From Serratia liquefaciens ATCC 27592 (GTDB lineage Bacteria > Pseudomonadota > Gammaproteobacteria > Enterobacterales > Enterobacteriaceae): DNA of 64,000 bases. Shown piece after piece: positions 38,006 through 48,467 of this stretch. The stretch is from NCBI RefSeq assembly GCF_000422085.1, contig NC_021741.1, positions 4,464,001 through 4,528,000 of the forward strand, written 5' to 3'. Position 1 is the first letter of the stretch. The number at the start of each line of letters is the position of its first letter. A program made the position numbers and the translations under genes. Below the pieces are notes generated by a model. The model was given only the letters and a program-made list of their open reading frames with translations. It was not told the DNA's origin and searched no databases.

Positions 38006-38740
38006 TTATTTTCCGGCGGCATTGCGCTGGGCGACTTCCGCATCCAGCTCGGCGATTTTCGCCAGCATCAGCTCATGGCAATGGGCCGCCAGCTCACGCA
38101 CATTTTCTCTACCGTAGCCGCTGATATCGACCGGCTCCAACATTTCGACGATCGCATGACCATTATTCCAACGGTTAAGATTAATTTTACCGCTGGTGGT
38201 GGAAACGCAGATGGGCACAATCGGCACCCCGGCGGCGATTGCCGCATGGAATGCGCCGGTTTTAAACGGCATCAGCCCGCGCCCGCGGCTGCGGGTGCCT
38301 TCAGGAAACATCCAGATCGAAATGTCGCGTTTTTTAAACTGTTCGGCGACCTGTGCAATGGTGCCGTGCGCTTTGGCGCGGTTATCACGGTCAATCAGCA
38401 GGTTACCGGTCAGCCAATACAGTGGACCAAAGAACGGCACCCACAGCAGGCTCTTTTTACCCACGGTCACGGTACGCGGCTGCACCGCTTTGGCGGCGGT
38501 CACCATATCGTAGTTATTCTGGTGGTTGGCGATATAAATGCAGTTGCCATTTTTGGCCGCATCGGCCGGTACGCGGACTTCCACCTTCAAACCGAATAAC
38601 CCGGAAAGGCGGCCAAACAGGTGACCGAAGGTCGCCACATGGCGAGGATCGCGGGGGCTGAACAAACAGTAAATAGAACCGAAGATGCACACCAAAATAC
38701 AATACAGAGTGGCAAGAATGGCACGCAAAATTAATAACAT
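38006..38740 (-). CDS. plsC: 1-acyl-sn-glycerol-3-phosphate acyltransferase PlsC
   Basis: 244 residues from the ATG at 38740 (TGAGG upstream); the longer frame starts inside the ERIC element and is not used. The acyltransferase motifs are NHQNNYD (HX4D, about 71-77), GNLLIDRDNR, FPEGTRSRGRG and VPIVPICVS. An N-terminal membrane anchor (LLILRAILATLYCILVCIFGSIY) is present. It adds the second acyl chain to lysophosphatidic acid, making phosphatidic acid. It lies between parC and ftsP, as in E. coli. Confidence 0.96.
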   Translation of the reverse strand: MLLILRAILATLYCILVCIFGSIYCLFSPRDPRHVATFGHLFGRLSGLFGLKVEVRVPADAAKNGNCIYIANHQNNYDMVTAAKAVQPRTVTVGKKSLLWVPFFGPLYWLTGNLLIDRDNRAKAHGTIAQVAEQFKKRDISIWMFPEGTRSRGRGLMPFKTGAFHAAIAAGVPIVPICVSTTSGKINLNRWNNGHAIVEMLEPVDISGYGRENVRELAAHCHELMLAKIAELDAEVAQRNAAGK

Positions 38741-38796
38741 AACAACCTCATTAGCACACTGCCGACACAGCCTGAAACGCTGCGCAGGTCCCTTTT

Positions 38797-38918
38797 TCAC
38801 TTCATACTTGAAGCTGCATCTGTGTTGGCTGCGTCCGCGCACCCCAGTCACTTAGTTTACTAAGCTCCCAGGGATTTACGGCCTTGCCGCCTTGATGCAA
38901 CTCCAATTATTTTGGGTA
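38797..38918. repeat. ERIC (IRU) element between plsC and parC
   Basis: Read on the minus strand it contains CTAAGTGACTGGGGTGCGCG, close to the ERIC2 primer core, and its arm on the other side matches the ERIC1R core (AAGCTCCCAGGGATTTAC). One end shows TACCC; the other is worn (TATGAAG). Length of about 122 bp fits the roughly 127-bp family. It would be transcribed between parC and plsC and form a stable RNA hairpin. Confidence 0.85.
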
Positions 38919-39050
38919 AACTCATTCTTTGATTGCAGGGGCTGAAAACCTGCCCTGCATTTTTTTGCTATTTTCCCGCCAGCCGGCGATACGCACAATA
39001 ATTTTATGCAGAGAAATGTTAACTATTTGAAAATAATTGCCGGTTGCGTG

Positions 39051-39082
39051 AAAAAAAGCGGGCGCAATATGCTGCGCCCGCT
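39051..39082 (-). terminator. Intrinsic terminator of parC
   Basis: On the minus strand GCGGGCGCA and TGCGCCCGC form a nine-pair stem followed by TTTTTTTC, 17 bases beyond the parC stop. With the ERIC element it fills the 358-base gap between parC and plsC. Confidence 0.92.
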
Positions 39083-39098
39083 TGTTATTCCCTCAGGG

Positions 39099-41372
39099 TT
39101 ACTCTTCGCTGTCGCCCGTCGGCGCTCGTGCAGGCGCGTCGATCTCCACGCGATCGATACGCTGCAGGCCACGTGGCAGTGAGGTGCCTTTACGGCCCCG
39201 CTCCGCACGGAACTTCTGCAAATCTTCCGGACGCAGCGTCAGCTTGCGTTTACCCACATGCAGCGTCACGGAGGTCTGCGGCGGCAACACGAACAGCCAT
39301 GTCAGCTTGTCTTCACCGGAGGCGGCCTGCGCCGACGGGATAGAGACAATCTTGTTACCCTTGCCCTTCGACAACTGAGGCAGATCGGCAACCGGGAACA
39401 GCAGCATGCGACCGGCTGCGGTGATCGACAGCAGCATATCGTCGTCGCCGTGGATCTCCATCGGCGCCAGCGCTTTGGCGTTGTCCGGCAGAGTAATCAT
39501 CGCCTTGCCGGCACGGTTGCGTGCCACCAAATCGTTGAAGGTACAAACGAAGCCGTAGCCGGCGTCGGAAGCCATCAGCAGTTTTTGGTCGTCCGCCGCC
39601 ATCAGCACCTGCTCAATGGTGGCGCCCGGCGGTGGCGTCAGCTTACCGGTCAGCGGCTCGCCCTGCCCGCGTGCCGAAGGCAGCGTCAGCGGATCAAGCG
39701 CGTAGCTGCGTCCGGTGGAGTCGATAAACACCACCGGCTGGTTGGTTTTGCCGCGCGCCGCGCTGCGGAAGCTATCGCCCGCCTTGTAGCTCAGGCCGCT
39801 TGGGTCGATATCGTGGCCCTTGGCGCTGCGCACCCAGCCCATTTCAGACAGCACAATGGTCACCGGCTCAGAAGGCACGAAGTCGTGCTCACTCATCGCC
39901 TTGGCTTCCGAACGCTCGGTAATCGGCGAGCGGCGATCGTCGCCGTAGGCCAATGCATCGGCCTGGATCTCTTTCTTGATCAGAGTGTTCAGCTTGCGCT
40001 CGGAGGCCAGCAGCGCCTGCAGTTGATCGCGCTCTTTGGCCAGTTCGTCCTGCTCACCGCGGATCTTGAACTCTTCCAGCTTCGCCAAATGGCGAAGTTT
40101 CAGTTCGAGGATGGCTTCGGCCTGAGTGTCTGAAATACCAAAACGCGCCATCAGCACCGGCTTGGGTTCGTCCTCAGTACGGATGATGTTGATCACTTCA
40201 TCGATATTGAGGAACGCCACCAGCAAACCTTCGAGGATGTGCAGGCGTTTCAGGACTTTTTCCAGGCGGTAATTTAGGCGACGGCGTACCGTATCGCGAC
40301 GGAACGCCAGCCACTCGGTCAGGATTTCTACCAGCCCCTTGACCTGCGGGCGGTTGTCCAGACCGATCATGTTCATGTTGATGCGGTAGCTGCGTTCCAG
40401 ATCGGTGGTCGCAAACAGGTGGTTCATCACCTGTTCCAAATCGATACGGTTGGAACGTGGCACGATCACCAGCCGCGTTGGGTTCTCGTGATCGGATTCA
40501 TCACGCAGATCTTCAACCATCGGCAGCTTTTTGGCGCGCATCTGGCTGGCAATCTGCTCCAGCACCTTGGCGCCGGAAACCTGGTGCGGCAAGGCGGTAA
40601 TCACCGCGCTGCCGTCTTCTTTCTTCCAAACGGCGCGCATACGCACTGAACCGCGGCCATTTTGATAGATTTTGCGAATTTCGTCGCGCGGCGTGATGAT
40701 CTCGGCTTCGGTCGGGAAGTCCGGCCCCTGCACGAACTCGAGCAGGTCTTCAAGCGAAGCGCCCGGCCGCTCGAGCAGCTCCACCGCAGCGGCAGCCACT
40801 TCACGCACGTTGTGCGGAGGGATATCGGTCGCCATGCCCACGGCAATGCCGGTGGTGCCGTTCAGCAGAATGTTGGGCAGACGTGCCGGCAACATCTTCG
40901 GTTCTTGCATAGTGCCGTCAAAGTTCGGCACCCAGTCAACGGTGCCCTGACCCAGCTCGGCCAGCAACACTTCCGCATATTTGGACAGGCGCGATTCGGT
41001 ATAACGCATCGCGGCGAAGGATTTCGGATCGTCCGGCGCACCCCAGTTCCCCTGGCCGTCTACCAGCGGATAGCGATAAGAGAATGGCTGCGCCATCAAT
41101 ACCATAGCTTCATAACAGGCGCTGTCGCCGTGCGGATGGTATTTACCCAGCACATCACCGACGGTACGGGCGGATTTTTTGAATTTGGCGCTGTTGCTCA
41201 GCCCCAGTTCCGACATGGCGTAGATGATGCGGCGTTGTACCGGCTTCAAACCGTCACCGATGTACGGCAACGCCCGATCCATGATGACGTACATGGAATA
41301 GTTCAGATAGGCGTTTTCAGTGAATGTGTGCAGCGGTAAACGCTCTACACCGTCATGAGTCAGATCACTCAT
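39099..41372 (-). CDS. parC: DNA topoisomerase IV subunit A, ParC
   Basis: A 757-residue type II topoisomerase subunit that cuts and rejoins DNA to unlink daughter chromosomes. The quinolone-resistance region reads [15 protein letters not shown], with S84 and E88 here equal to E. coli S80 and E84 because of a four-residue N-terminal insertion; both are the susceptible (wild-type) residues. The active tyrosine is in [10 protein letters not shown]. The C-terminal beta-pinwheel domain ends with an acidic tail. It partners with ParE encoded at 43742-45637. Confidence 0.98.
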   Translation of the reverse strand: MSDLTHDGVERLPLHTFTENAYLNYSMYVIMDRALPYIGDGLKPVQRRIIYAMSELGLSNSAKFKKSARTVGDVLGKYHPHGDSACYEAMVLMAQPFSYRYPLVDGQGNWGAPDDPKSFAAMRYTESRLSKYAEVLLAELGQGTVDWVPNFDGTMQEPKMLPARLPNILLNGTTGIAVGMATDIPPHNVREVAAAAVELLERPGASLEDLLEFVQGPDFPTEAEIITPRDEIRKIYQNGRGSVRMRAVWKKEDGSAVITALPHQVSGAKVLEQIASQMRAKKLPMVEDLRDESDHENPTRLVIVPRSNRIDLEQVMNHLFATTDLERSYRINMNMIGLDNRPQVKGLVEILTEWLAFRRDTVRRRLNYRLEKVLKRLHILEGLLVAFLNIDEVINIIRTEDEPKPVLMARFGISDTQAEAILELKLRHLAKLEEFKIRGEQDELAKERDQLQALLASERKLNTLIKKEIQADALAYGDDRRSPITERSEAKAMSEHDFVPSEPVTIVLSEMGWVRSAKGHDIDPSGLSYKAGDSFRSAARGKTNQPVVFIDSTGRSYALDPLTLPSARGQGEPLTGKLTPPPGATIEQVLMAADDQKLLMASDAGYGFVCTFNDLVARNRAGKAMITLPDNAKALAPMEIHGDDDMLLSITAAGRMLLFPVADLPQLSKGKGNKIVSIPSAQAASGEDKLTWLFVLPPQTSVTLHVGKRKLTLRPEDLQKFRAERGRKGTSLPRGLQRIDRVEIDAPARAPTGDSEE

Positions 41373-41687
41373 TACTCAATTATCCTCAGACCGTGGCTTG
41401 GCAATCCCTGGACGACAAAGGGTTGATTCTGCCTGCGATAGTAACCCATCAGCAGGGTAGCTGTCACAGATGGCGCAGCAATCATCCGGCGAAGCCGGTG
41501 TATCAGGCAGTTTTGTGCAAAATAGCGCTATGCGGTGGCGCATTTATTGACTCACAGTCAACACTGTTGTGCGCTGGATCGCATTTTTACTTGTATTGCT
41601 AACGATTACACTGTTTCTCAGCGAAATGTTTCCCGCCCCCGGCGCGGAGAACATCACACATTCTAATTCTGACAGGAGCCGTGAATA
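41373..41687. other. Intergenic region between divergent parC and mdaB
   Basis: This 315-base stretch has no convincing ORF on either strand. It must carry both promoters. A TTGACTCACAGTCAAC dyad-like stretch near 41547-41562 and AT-rich sequence before mdaB (TTTTTACTTGTATTGC) are the only features I can point to. In E. coli this interval contains several genes, including qseBC, that are absent here. Confidence 0.5.
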
Positions 41688-42269
41688 ATGAGCAATATCC
41701 TGATTATCAATGCTAAAAAGCAGTTTGGCCATTCCAACGGCGAACTCAATCAAACCCTGAGCGACGTGGCGGAAAGCTTCCTGCGCGATGTACCGCACCA
41801 GGTGCAGGTCACCGTCGTCGACGACGGTTACGACATCGAAGCCGAAGTGCAAAAATACCTGTGGGCCGACGTGGTGATTTATCAAATGCCGGGCTGGTGG
41901 ATGGGCGAGCCGTGGATCCTGAAAAAATACATCGATGAAGTGTTCACCGCCGGGCACGGCAGCCTGTACGCCAGTGACGGTCGTACCCGCTCAGACGCCG
42001 GCAAGAAGTACGGCTCCGGCGGCCTGATCCAGGGCAAGAAATACATGCTGAGCCTGACCTGGAACGCCCCGCTGGAAGCCTTTACCGACCCGGATCAGTT
42101 CTTCCATGGCGTCGGCGTCGACGGCGTGTATCTGCATTTCCATAAGGCCAATCAGTTCCTGGGAATGGAAGCGCTGCCGACCTTTATCTGTAATGATGTG
42201 ATTAAACAACCGGATATCGATAGCGACATCGCACGTTATCGCGCGCATCTGACCGAAATTTTTGCTTAA
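41688..42269 (+). CDS. mdaB: NADPH:quinone reductase MdaB
   Basis: A 193-residue flavoprotein of the NQO1/MdaB type, almost colinear with E. coli MdaB: MSNILIINAKKQFGHSNGEL at the N-terminus, YQMPGWWMGEPWILKKYIDEVF, and MLSLTWNAPLEAFTDPDQFF. It reduces quinones by two electrons with NADPH, limiting redox cycling. It precedes ygiN, and the two form a quinone redox pair in E. coli. An ERIC element separates them here. Confidence 0.96.
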   Translation: MSNILIINAKKQFGHSNGELNQTLSDVAESFLRDVPHQVQVTVVDDGYDIEAEVQKYLWADVVIYQMPGWWMGEPWILKKYIDEVFTAGHGSLYASDGRTRSDAGKKYGSGGLIQGKKYMLSLTWNAPLEAFTDPDQFFHGVGVDGVYLHFHKANQFLGMEALPTFICNDVIKQPDIDSDIARYRAHLTEIFA

Positions 42270-42278
42270 CTGATAGGT

Positions 42279-42406
42279 TATTCCCGAGATAATCCAAGTT
42301 GCATCAAGGCGGCAACCAAACGCATCCGTGGGAGCGTACAAGTGGTACGTGACCGGGGTAAGTACGGACAGCCAACAAAGAGGCGGCTTGAAATATGATG
42401 GGAATA
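42279..42406. repeat. ERIC (IRU) element between mdaB and ygiN
   Basis: 128 bp bounded by TATTCCC (42279-42285) and GGGAATA (42400-42406). The core GGGAGCGTACAAGTGGTACG and GACCGGGGTAAG is a diverged ERIC centre, and the end blocks GTTGCATCAAGGCGGCAA and GGCTTGAAATATGATG match the copy near plsC, in opposite orientation. It lies inside the likely mdaB-ygiN transcript. Confidence 0.82.
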
Positions 42407-42428
42407 CACGTCAACCAATGAGGTAATG

Positions 42429-42737
42429 ATGATCACCGTAATTGCAGAAATCAAAACCAAGCCGGGCCACCGTGAAACGGTTCTGAAGGCGATTGAGAAG
42501 CTGGTGCCGCTGGTACTGGCAGAGGATGGCTGTAGCGAATACACGCCGATGATCGACAGCCACACCCAGGCGCCATGGCAGAAGCTGTCGCCGGACTCGG
42601 TGTTTATGCTGGAGAAATGGGCCAGTCAGGCGCATCTGGAAAAGCATCTGGATATCGCTCACATGCACCGTCATCGTGACACCATCAAAGACAGCGTGCT
42701 GGGCGTGACCATTCACGTGCTGGGCAACGCCCTGTAA
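42429..42737 (+). CDS. ygiN: Quinol monooxygenase YgiN
   Basis: 102 residues from the second of two adjacent ATGs, which has GAGG at better spacing and matches the E. coli start MLTVIAEI. An ABM-domain (ferredoxin-like, dimeric) protein: MITVIAEIKTKPGHRETVLKAI, then FMLEKWASQAHLEKHL. YgiN oxidises menadiol to menadione, counterpart to MdaB. It lies 159 bases after mdaB with an ERIC element between. Confidence 0.93.
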   Translation: MITVIAEIKTKPGHRETVLKAIEKLVPLVLAEDGCSEYTPMIDSHTQAPWQKLSPDSVFMLEKWASQAHLEKHLDIAHMHRHRDTIKDSVLGVTIHVLGNAL

Positions 42738-42764
42738 GACCGGCTGGGAACAGCCAGTCGTTTT

Positions 42765-43661
42765 CTACAGCGTCTGCGCATCAATATGCGCACTGACGTA
42801 GTCCAGAAAACAGGTAATACGCGCCGCCAACTGGGTATTGCGGTAATACACCGCATTAATCGGTTGGCGCACATCCAGCGTTTCCTGTTCCAGCAAGGGT
42901 ATCAGTCGCCCCGCACGCTGATCGTCTCGCGTCATAAAATCCGCCAATTGCACTATCCCTTCCCCCCGTAACGCCAACTGACGCAGGGTTTCACCGCTGG
43001 AAGCCGAAATTGTCGGGGTAATGGCAAAATGCTGCGCCTGCTGATAGCGCAACGGCCACAGGTTGAGCGACTCAGGCTGGGTGAACCCGAGCAGGCAGTG
43101 CTCGCGCAGCGCTTCCACGCTGCCCGGCGTACCATAACGCGCGAGATATTCCGGGCTGGCAAGAATACGCAAGCGGCTGGAGCCCAACAGACGTGCATGA
43201 ATGGTCGAGTCCCGCAGCGCGCCAATGCGAATGGCAATGTCGGTGCGCTTTTCCAGCAGATCGATGATCAGGTTATCGGTATTCAGTTCCAGCTCAATCT
43301 GCGGATAGCTTTGCCGGAAACCGCCTACCAGCGGCACGATCACATGTTCCATAAACGGAGCGGCAGCGTTGACCCGCAGTTTCCCGGCAGGGATCAACCT
43401 GCGCAGCGCCATTTGCTCTTCGGCGTTTTCCACCGAGTGGATAATCTCACGCGCGTGACTGAGAAAATTCTGGCCTTCTTCGGTCAGCTCCAGTCGACGC
43501 GTGGTGCGGCGCATCAGGGTCGTATCGAGTTTTTTTTCCAACCGGCTGAGTGCGCGGCTGATGCCGGAGGTGGTCTGACCGAGCTGTTCGGCTGCGGCAG
43601 TGATGGAGCCGCTGTCAACGACGGTGGTAAAGGCCAGTAACTCTTCGAGGGTGATTTTCAT
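42765..43661 (-). CDS. LysR-family transcriptional regulator
   Basis: A 298-residue LysR protein with helix-turn-helix SGSITAAAEQLGQTTSGISRALSRLEKKL (about 17-45) and a substrate domain including VNAAAPFMEHVIVPLVGGF. It converges with ygiN at a gap of 27 bases and follows parE's terminator region. Nothing equivalent stands here in E. coli. A link to quinone or drug response through mdaB-ygiN is possible by position, but the gene does not share their promoter. Confidence 0.87.
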   Translation of the reverse strand: MKITLEELLAFTTVVDSGSITAAAEQLGQTTSGISRALSRLEKKLDTTLMRRTTRRLELTEEGQNFLSHAREIIHSVENAEEQMALRRLIPAGKLRVNAAAPFMEHVIVPLVGGFRQSYPQIELELNTDNLIIDLLEKRTDIAIRIGALRDSTIHARLLGSSRLRILASPEYLARYGTPGSVEALREHCLLGFTQPESLNLWPLRYQQAQHFAITPTISASSGETLRQLALRGEGIVQLADFMTRDDQRAGRLIPLLEQETLDVRQPINAVYYRNTQLAARITCFLDYVSAHIDAQTL

Positions 43662-43705
43662 GCATGCCGCCCAGAGTGGTCGGGTGCCGCACGCAGCGCC
43701 CCTGC

Positions 43706-43736
43706 GGAAAGAAGGCCCGGCAGAGAAGCCGGGCCT
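43706..43736 (-). terminator. Intrinsic terminator of parE
   Basis: On the minus strand AGGCCCGGC and GCCGGGCCT pair across TTCTCT, followed by TCTTTCC. It begins six bases after the parE stop. The T-run is interrupted but the stem is strong. Confidence 0.75.
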
Positions 43737-43741
43737 GACAG

Positions 43742-45643
<1,902 letters not shown>

Positions 45644-45684
45644 TTATTTTTTCGTGGTTAAAGGAAGGTGCCGGAACCGTCTGC

Positions 45685-46269
45685 TCAGACAGCGTTGAGC
45701 CCTAAAAAATCCACAATCTGGGGGAAGTAGTGCTCGAAACCGACGAAAGCGTGGTTTCCACCCGATTCCACCGTCTGACGGCACGCAGTGTAATAGGCCA
45801 CCGCTTGCCCATAATCGAGAATTTCATCGCCCGTTTGTTGCAGCAACCAGATTAAATCCGGTGACTCCAAGGGATCGATCTGCATCGTTTTCAGATCGTA
45901 AACGTGTCGTGACTCTAACACATATTGCTGGCCGGTGTAGGGGTTCTCGTTTTCGCCAAGGTAGTCAATCAGCAGCTCAAACGGCTTCACGGCAGGGTTA
46001 ACCACTACCGCTGGCAGTGAAAAACACTGCGAAAGCCAGGTCGCGTAGTAGCCACCCAGCGAGGAACCAACCAGGCCCATCGTCTGCCCGGCACGCTCCA
46101 TCACCAGATTCTCGATCATTTCGGCGGCTTCAGCCGGAAAAACCGGCAGCTGTGGCACCAACATTTCGATATGCGGATGATGCTCGGCCAGCCACGCCTT
46201 GAAGGACGTCGCTTTGGCCGAGTACGGCGAACTGTTAAAACCGTGCAGATAGAGCAGCGTAGAAGGCAT
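45685..46269 (-). CDS. yqiA: Esterase YqiA
   Basis: A 194-residue alpha/beta-hydrolase-like esterase, UPF0227. It starts [15 protein letters not shown], has the nucleophile elbow [14 protein letters not shown] (serine near 71), and ends with [13 protein letters not shown] supplying the histidine. E. coli YqiA hydrolyses short acyl esters in vitro; its natural role is not known. Its ATG overlaps the cpdA stop by one base (TGATG), so the two are coupled. Confidence 0.94.
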   Translation of the reverse strand: MPSTLLYLHGFNSSPYSAKATSFKAWLAEHHPHIEMLVPQLPVFPAEAAEMIENLVMERAGQTMGLVGSSLGGYYATWLSQCFSLPAVVVNPAVKPFELLIDYLGENENPYTGQQYVLESRHVYDLKTMQIDPLESPDLIWLLQQTGDEILDYGQAVAYYTACRQTVESGGNHAFVGFEHYFPQIVDFLGLNAV

Positions 46270-47096
46270 CAGTACCCATCCGAATCCATGTCGGGGCGGA
46301 AGTCGTCGTTTTCCAATCGGAAAACCTGCGTCTCGATACGGCCGTCCGGCAGCAAGTCAAGATAGCGCCAGCCGGGCGAAACATCGTCGATGGTAAAATT
46401 GGTACAGTGCGGTTTGAACTGCACGCAGGTAGACGGCGACGCCAGCAGACGACGCCCCTGCCACTCCAGATCCAGCTCCTGGTGAATATGCCCGCACAGC
46501 AGCGTGTTCACTTTCGGGTAGCGCAGCAGCACCGCACCCAGCATGTGTGGGTTGCGCAGGCTGTGCTGATCGAGCCAGGTGCAGCCGGAAGGCAGCGGAT
46601 GATGGTGCAGCAGCATCAGGGTATAGCGCTCGGGATAGGCCTGCAGGCAGCGCTCCATCCACTCAAGCTGGTACTCGCTCAGTTCGCCGTGCGGCACGCC
46701 GAAAACCTGACTGTCCAGCAGCAACACCTGCCAGTGGTCGCCCACCAGCACCTGCTTTGACGGGGCGATACCGGCGGCGGCCAATGCGTCGACCATCGCC
46801 GGCTGAAAGTCATGGTTACCCGGCAACCAGACGCAAGGCGCCGGCAGACGGGCAATACCTTCGGCAAAATGCCGGTAGGCAGCCAATGAATGATCCTGGG
46901 CCAAATCACCGGTGGCGACGACCAAATCAAAATCACGCTGCTGCGCCAAAATGGCGTCCAACACCGCGTGATAGCTGCGATAGGTATTGATGCCCAGCAA
47001 AGTCTCATTTTCGCCGGCAAAAAGGTGGGTATCTGTTATTTGCAGAATCCTGACCCTGGCCCCACTTGCCACGGTCGGTTTAAACAGGCTTTCCAA
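46269..47096 (-). CDS. cpdA: 3',5'-cyclic-AMP phosphodiesterase CpdA
   Basis: A 275-residue calcineurin-type metallophosphoesterase. Metal motifs: [39 protein letters not shown] and [13 protein letters not shown]. It lowers cellular cAMP and so dampens CRP-dependent expression. It starts with TTG at 47096, supported by AAAGGA seven bases upstream and by MESL matching the E. coli N-terminus. It lies between yqiB and yqiA in the nudF operon. Confidence 0.95.
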   Translation of the reverse strand: MESLFKPTVASGARVRILQITDTHLFAGENETLLGINTYRSYHAVLDAILAQQRDFDLVVATGDLAQDHSLAAYRHFAEGIARLPAPCVWLPGNHDFQPAMVDALAAAGIAPSKQVLVGDHWQVLLLDSQVFGVPHGELSEYQLEWMERCLQAYPERYTLMLLHHHPLPSGCTWLDQHSLRNPHMLGAVLLRYPKVNTLLCGHIHQELDLEWQGRRLLASPSTCVQFKPHCTNFTIDDVSPGWRYLDLLPDGRIETQVFRLENDDFRPDMDSDGY

Positions 47097-47123
47097 ATGG
47101 TGTCCTTTGTTATCTCAGTCTGT

Positions 47124-47549
47124 CTAACAAACCGGAACCGCCATCGCTCCATGCGCCAAACAGTAGCGCAACCAATCAGCAAGAAACTGGTTAATTTGAT
47201 GCTTTTCGTCGCGTTGATGCAACTTTTTGTTGGGATAATCATAACGCGCTTTAAAGCGATAGATCTGCTGACTTGAACACACTTCCGCAACCATCGCGTC
47301 ATGATACAGGCGCACCGTCATGGCAGGCAGGCTCCAGTAGCTGACCGCCGGGACGGTCTGCTCAATCTGCACCAGCGAGGTATAGCGTGTGGATTCAACA
47401 ATAGTCAGACGATAACTGGCGCCACTCACCTGATAAGTCACCGTTTCGCCCACTTCGTCATTGCGCGGCAACAAGCGGCGCAATTGCGCGAAGTTGGTTT
47501 CGCACAATCTCATCATTTCGGGGAAATCAGGGGTATAGCGCTGTTTCAT
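47124..47549 (-). CDS. yqiB: DUF1249 protein YqiB
   Basis: 141 residues from the ATG at 47549, which overlaps the nudF stop (TAATG). Matches E. coli Yqi[42 protein letters not shown], and [27 protein letters not shown]. No catalytic motif is evident and the function is unknown. Conserved coupling with nudF and cpdA suggests shared expression. Confidence 0.93.
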   Translation of the reverse strand: MKQRYTPDFPEMMRLCETNFAQLRRLLPRNDEVGETVTYQVSGASYRLTIVESTRYTSLVQIEQTVPAVSYWSLPAMTVRLYHDAMVAEVCSSQQIYRFKARYDYPNKKLHQRDEKHQINQFLADWLRYCLAHGAMAVPVC

Positions 47550-48181
47550 TAGTTGGCCCACTCTTTTCTCAACGATTCATGGTGCAACGCCAGCCACTGC
47601 AATGCAATCACTGATGCCGCGTTATCAATCGCGCCCTCTTCAACCCAGCGGTAAGCCTGTTCGCGGCTGACCACATGGACACGGATATCTTCATGCTCTT
47701 CTTCCAGTCCATGGATACCTTCCGCCGTGGTGGCGTCCACCTCGCCGACCATGATCGACAAGCGCTCGCTGGTGCCGCCTGGGCTCGCCAGATAACTCAG
47801 CACCGGCTTGCAGCGCCCGACCGTCACGCCGGCTTCTTCCTGCGCTTCGCGACGGCACACGTCTTCAACGCTTTCGCCGGTTTCGATCATACCCGCCACC
47901 ATTTCCAGTAGCCAGGGCGAGCTACTGGTATCGACCGCAGCGATGCGCAGTTGTTCAATCAGCACCACTTCGTCACGCACCGGGTCATAAGGCAGCAGCA
48001 CCGCCGCGTGCCCACGCTCGAAAATTTCGCGCTTAATCTCCGGGCTCATATCGCCGTTGAATAAACGGTGACGAAAGCGATATAAATTGAGTGAAAAAAA
48101 ACCACGATAAAGTGTCTCACGTGCAATAATTTCTACATCATTTTTATCGAGAGTAACGGGCGATGGCTGCGAGTGGCTCAT
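47549..48181 (-). CDS. nudF: ADP-ribose pyrophosphatase NudF
   Basis: A 210-residue Nudix hydrolase. The Nudix box is [23 protein letters not shown], in the expected GX5EX7REUXEEXGU spacing (about 96-118). It hydrolyses ADP-ribose to AMP and ribose-5-phosphate. First gene of the nudF-yqiB-cpdA-yqiA(-parE) series, divergent from tolC with 286 bases between starts. Confidence 0.95.
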   Translation of the reverse strand: MSHSQPSPVTLDKNDVEIIARETLYRGFFSLNLYRFRHRLFNGDMSPEIKREIFERGHAAVLLPYDPVRDEVVLIEQLRIAAVDTSSSPWLLEMVAGMIETGESVEDVCRREAQEEAGVTVGRCKPVLSYLASPGGTSERLSIMVGEVDATTAEGIHGLEEEHEDIRVHVVSREQAYRWVEEGAIDNAASVIALQWLALHHESLRKEWAN

Positions 48182-48354
48182 AAGCGAATTCTCCTGCGTG
48201 AGTATGCCGATAAAATAAACAGTTTTGATGACAGAAACGGCGGGATAATCTTCCGCGGCTTTATGATAGATTGTGAGCCATGATATCAGGTGTGACGTAC
48301 GCAGCCAGTTGAACTAAGGTAAACAGGCGGCCTGAAAGGTAAAAGTTACGCAAG

Positions 48355-48400
48355 ATGGCACATTCCGCCACCTTATGCGTACAACAGACTCTGTTAGAAT
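48355..48400 (+). promoter_or_regulatory. tolC promoter with mar/sox/rob box
   Basis: ATGGCACATTCCGCCACC (48355-48372) fits the marbox consensus AYnGCACnnWnnRYYAAAY except at its A-rich end, and aligns with the known E. coli tolC box. TAGAAT at 48395-48400 is the likely -10, also conserved with E. coli (CTGCTAGAATC versus CTGTTAGAATC). MarA, SoxS and Rob would activate tolC here. The remaining nudF-tolC gap shows no ORF. Confidence 0.65.
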
Positions 48401-48467
48401 CGGCAACTATTTCGTCTATCGTCAGCGCTAACTACATAGCAATATTGCTGCACAACAAGGAATGCAA

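Noticed and set aside
38006-38851. Longer (281-codon) reading of plsC
   Set aside because: The extension begins inside the ERIC element and lacks a ribosome-binding site; ATG at 38740 matches the PlsC N-terminus.
39258-40133. 291-codon plus-strand frame opposite parC
   Set aside because: Lies wholly within parC on the other strand; no start signals or motifs.
48290-48345. Possible third ERIC remnant upstream of tolC
   Set aside because: Only a few words (GTACGCAGCC, GGCGGCCTGAAAG) resemble ERIC; no paired ends or core dyad.
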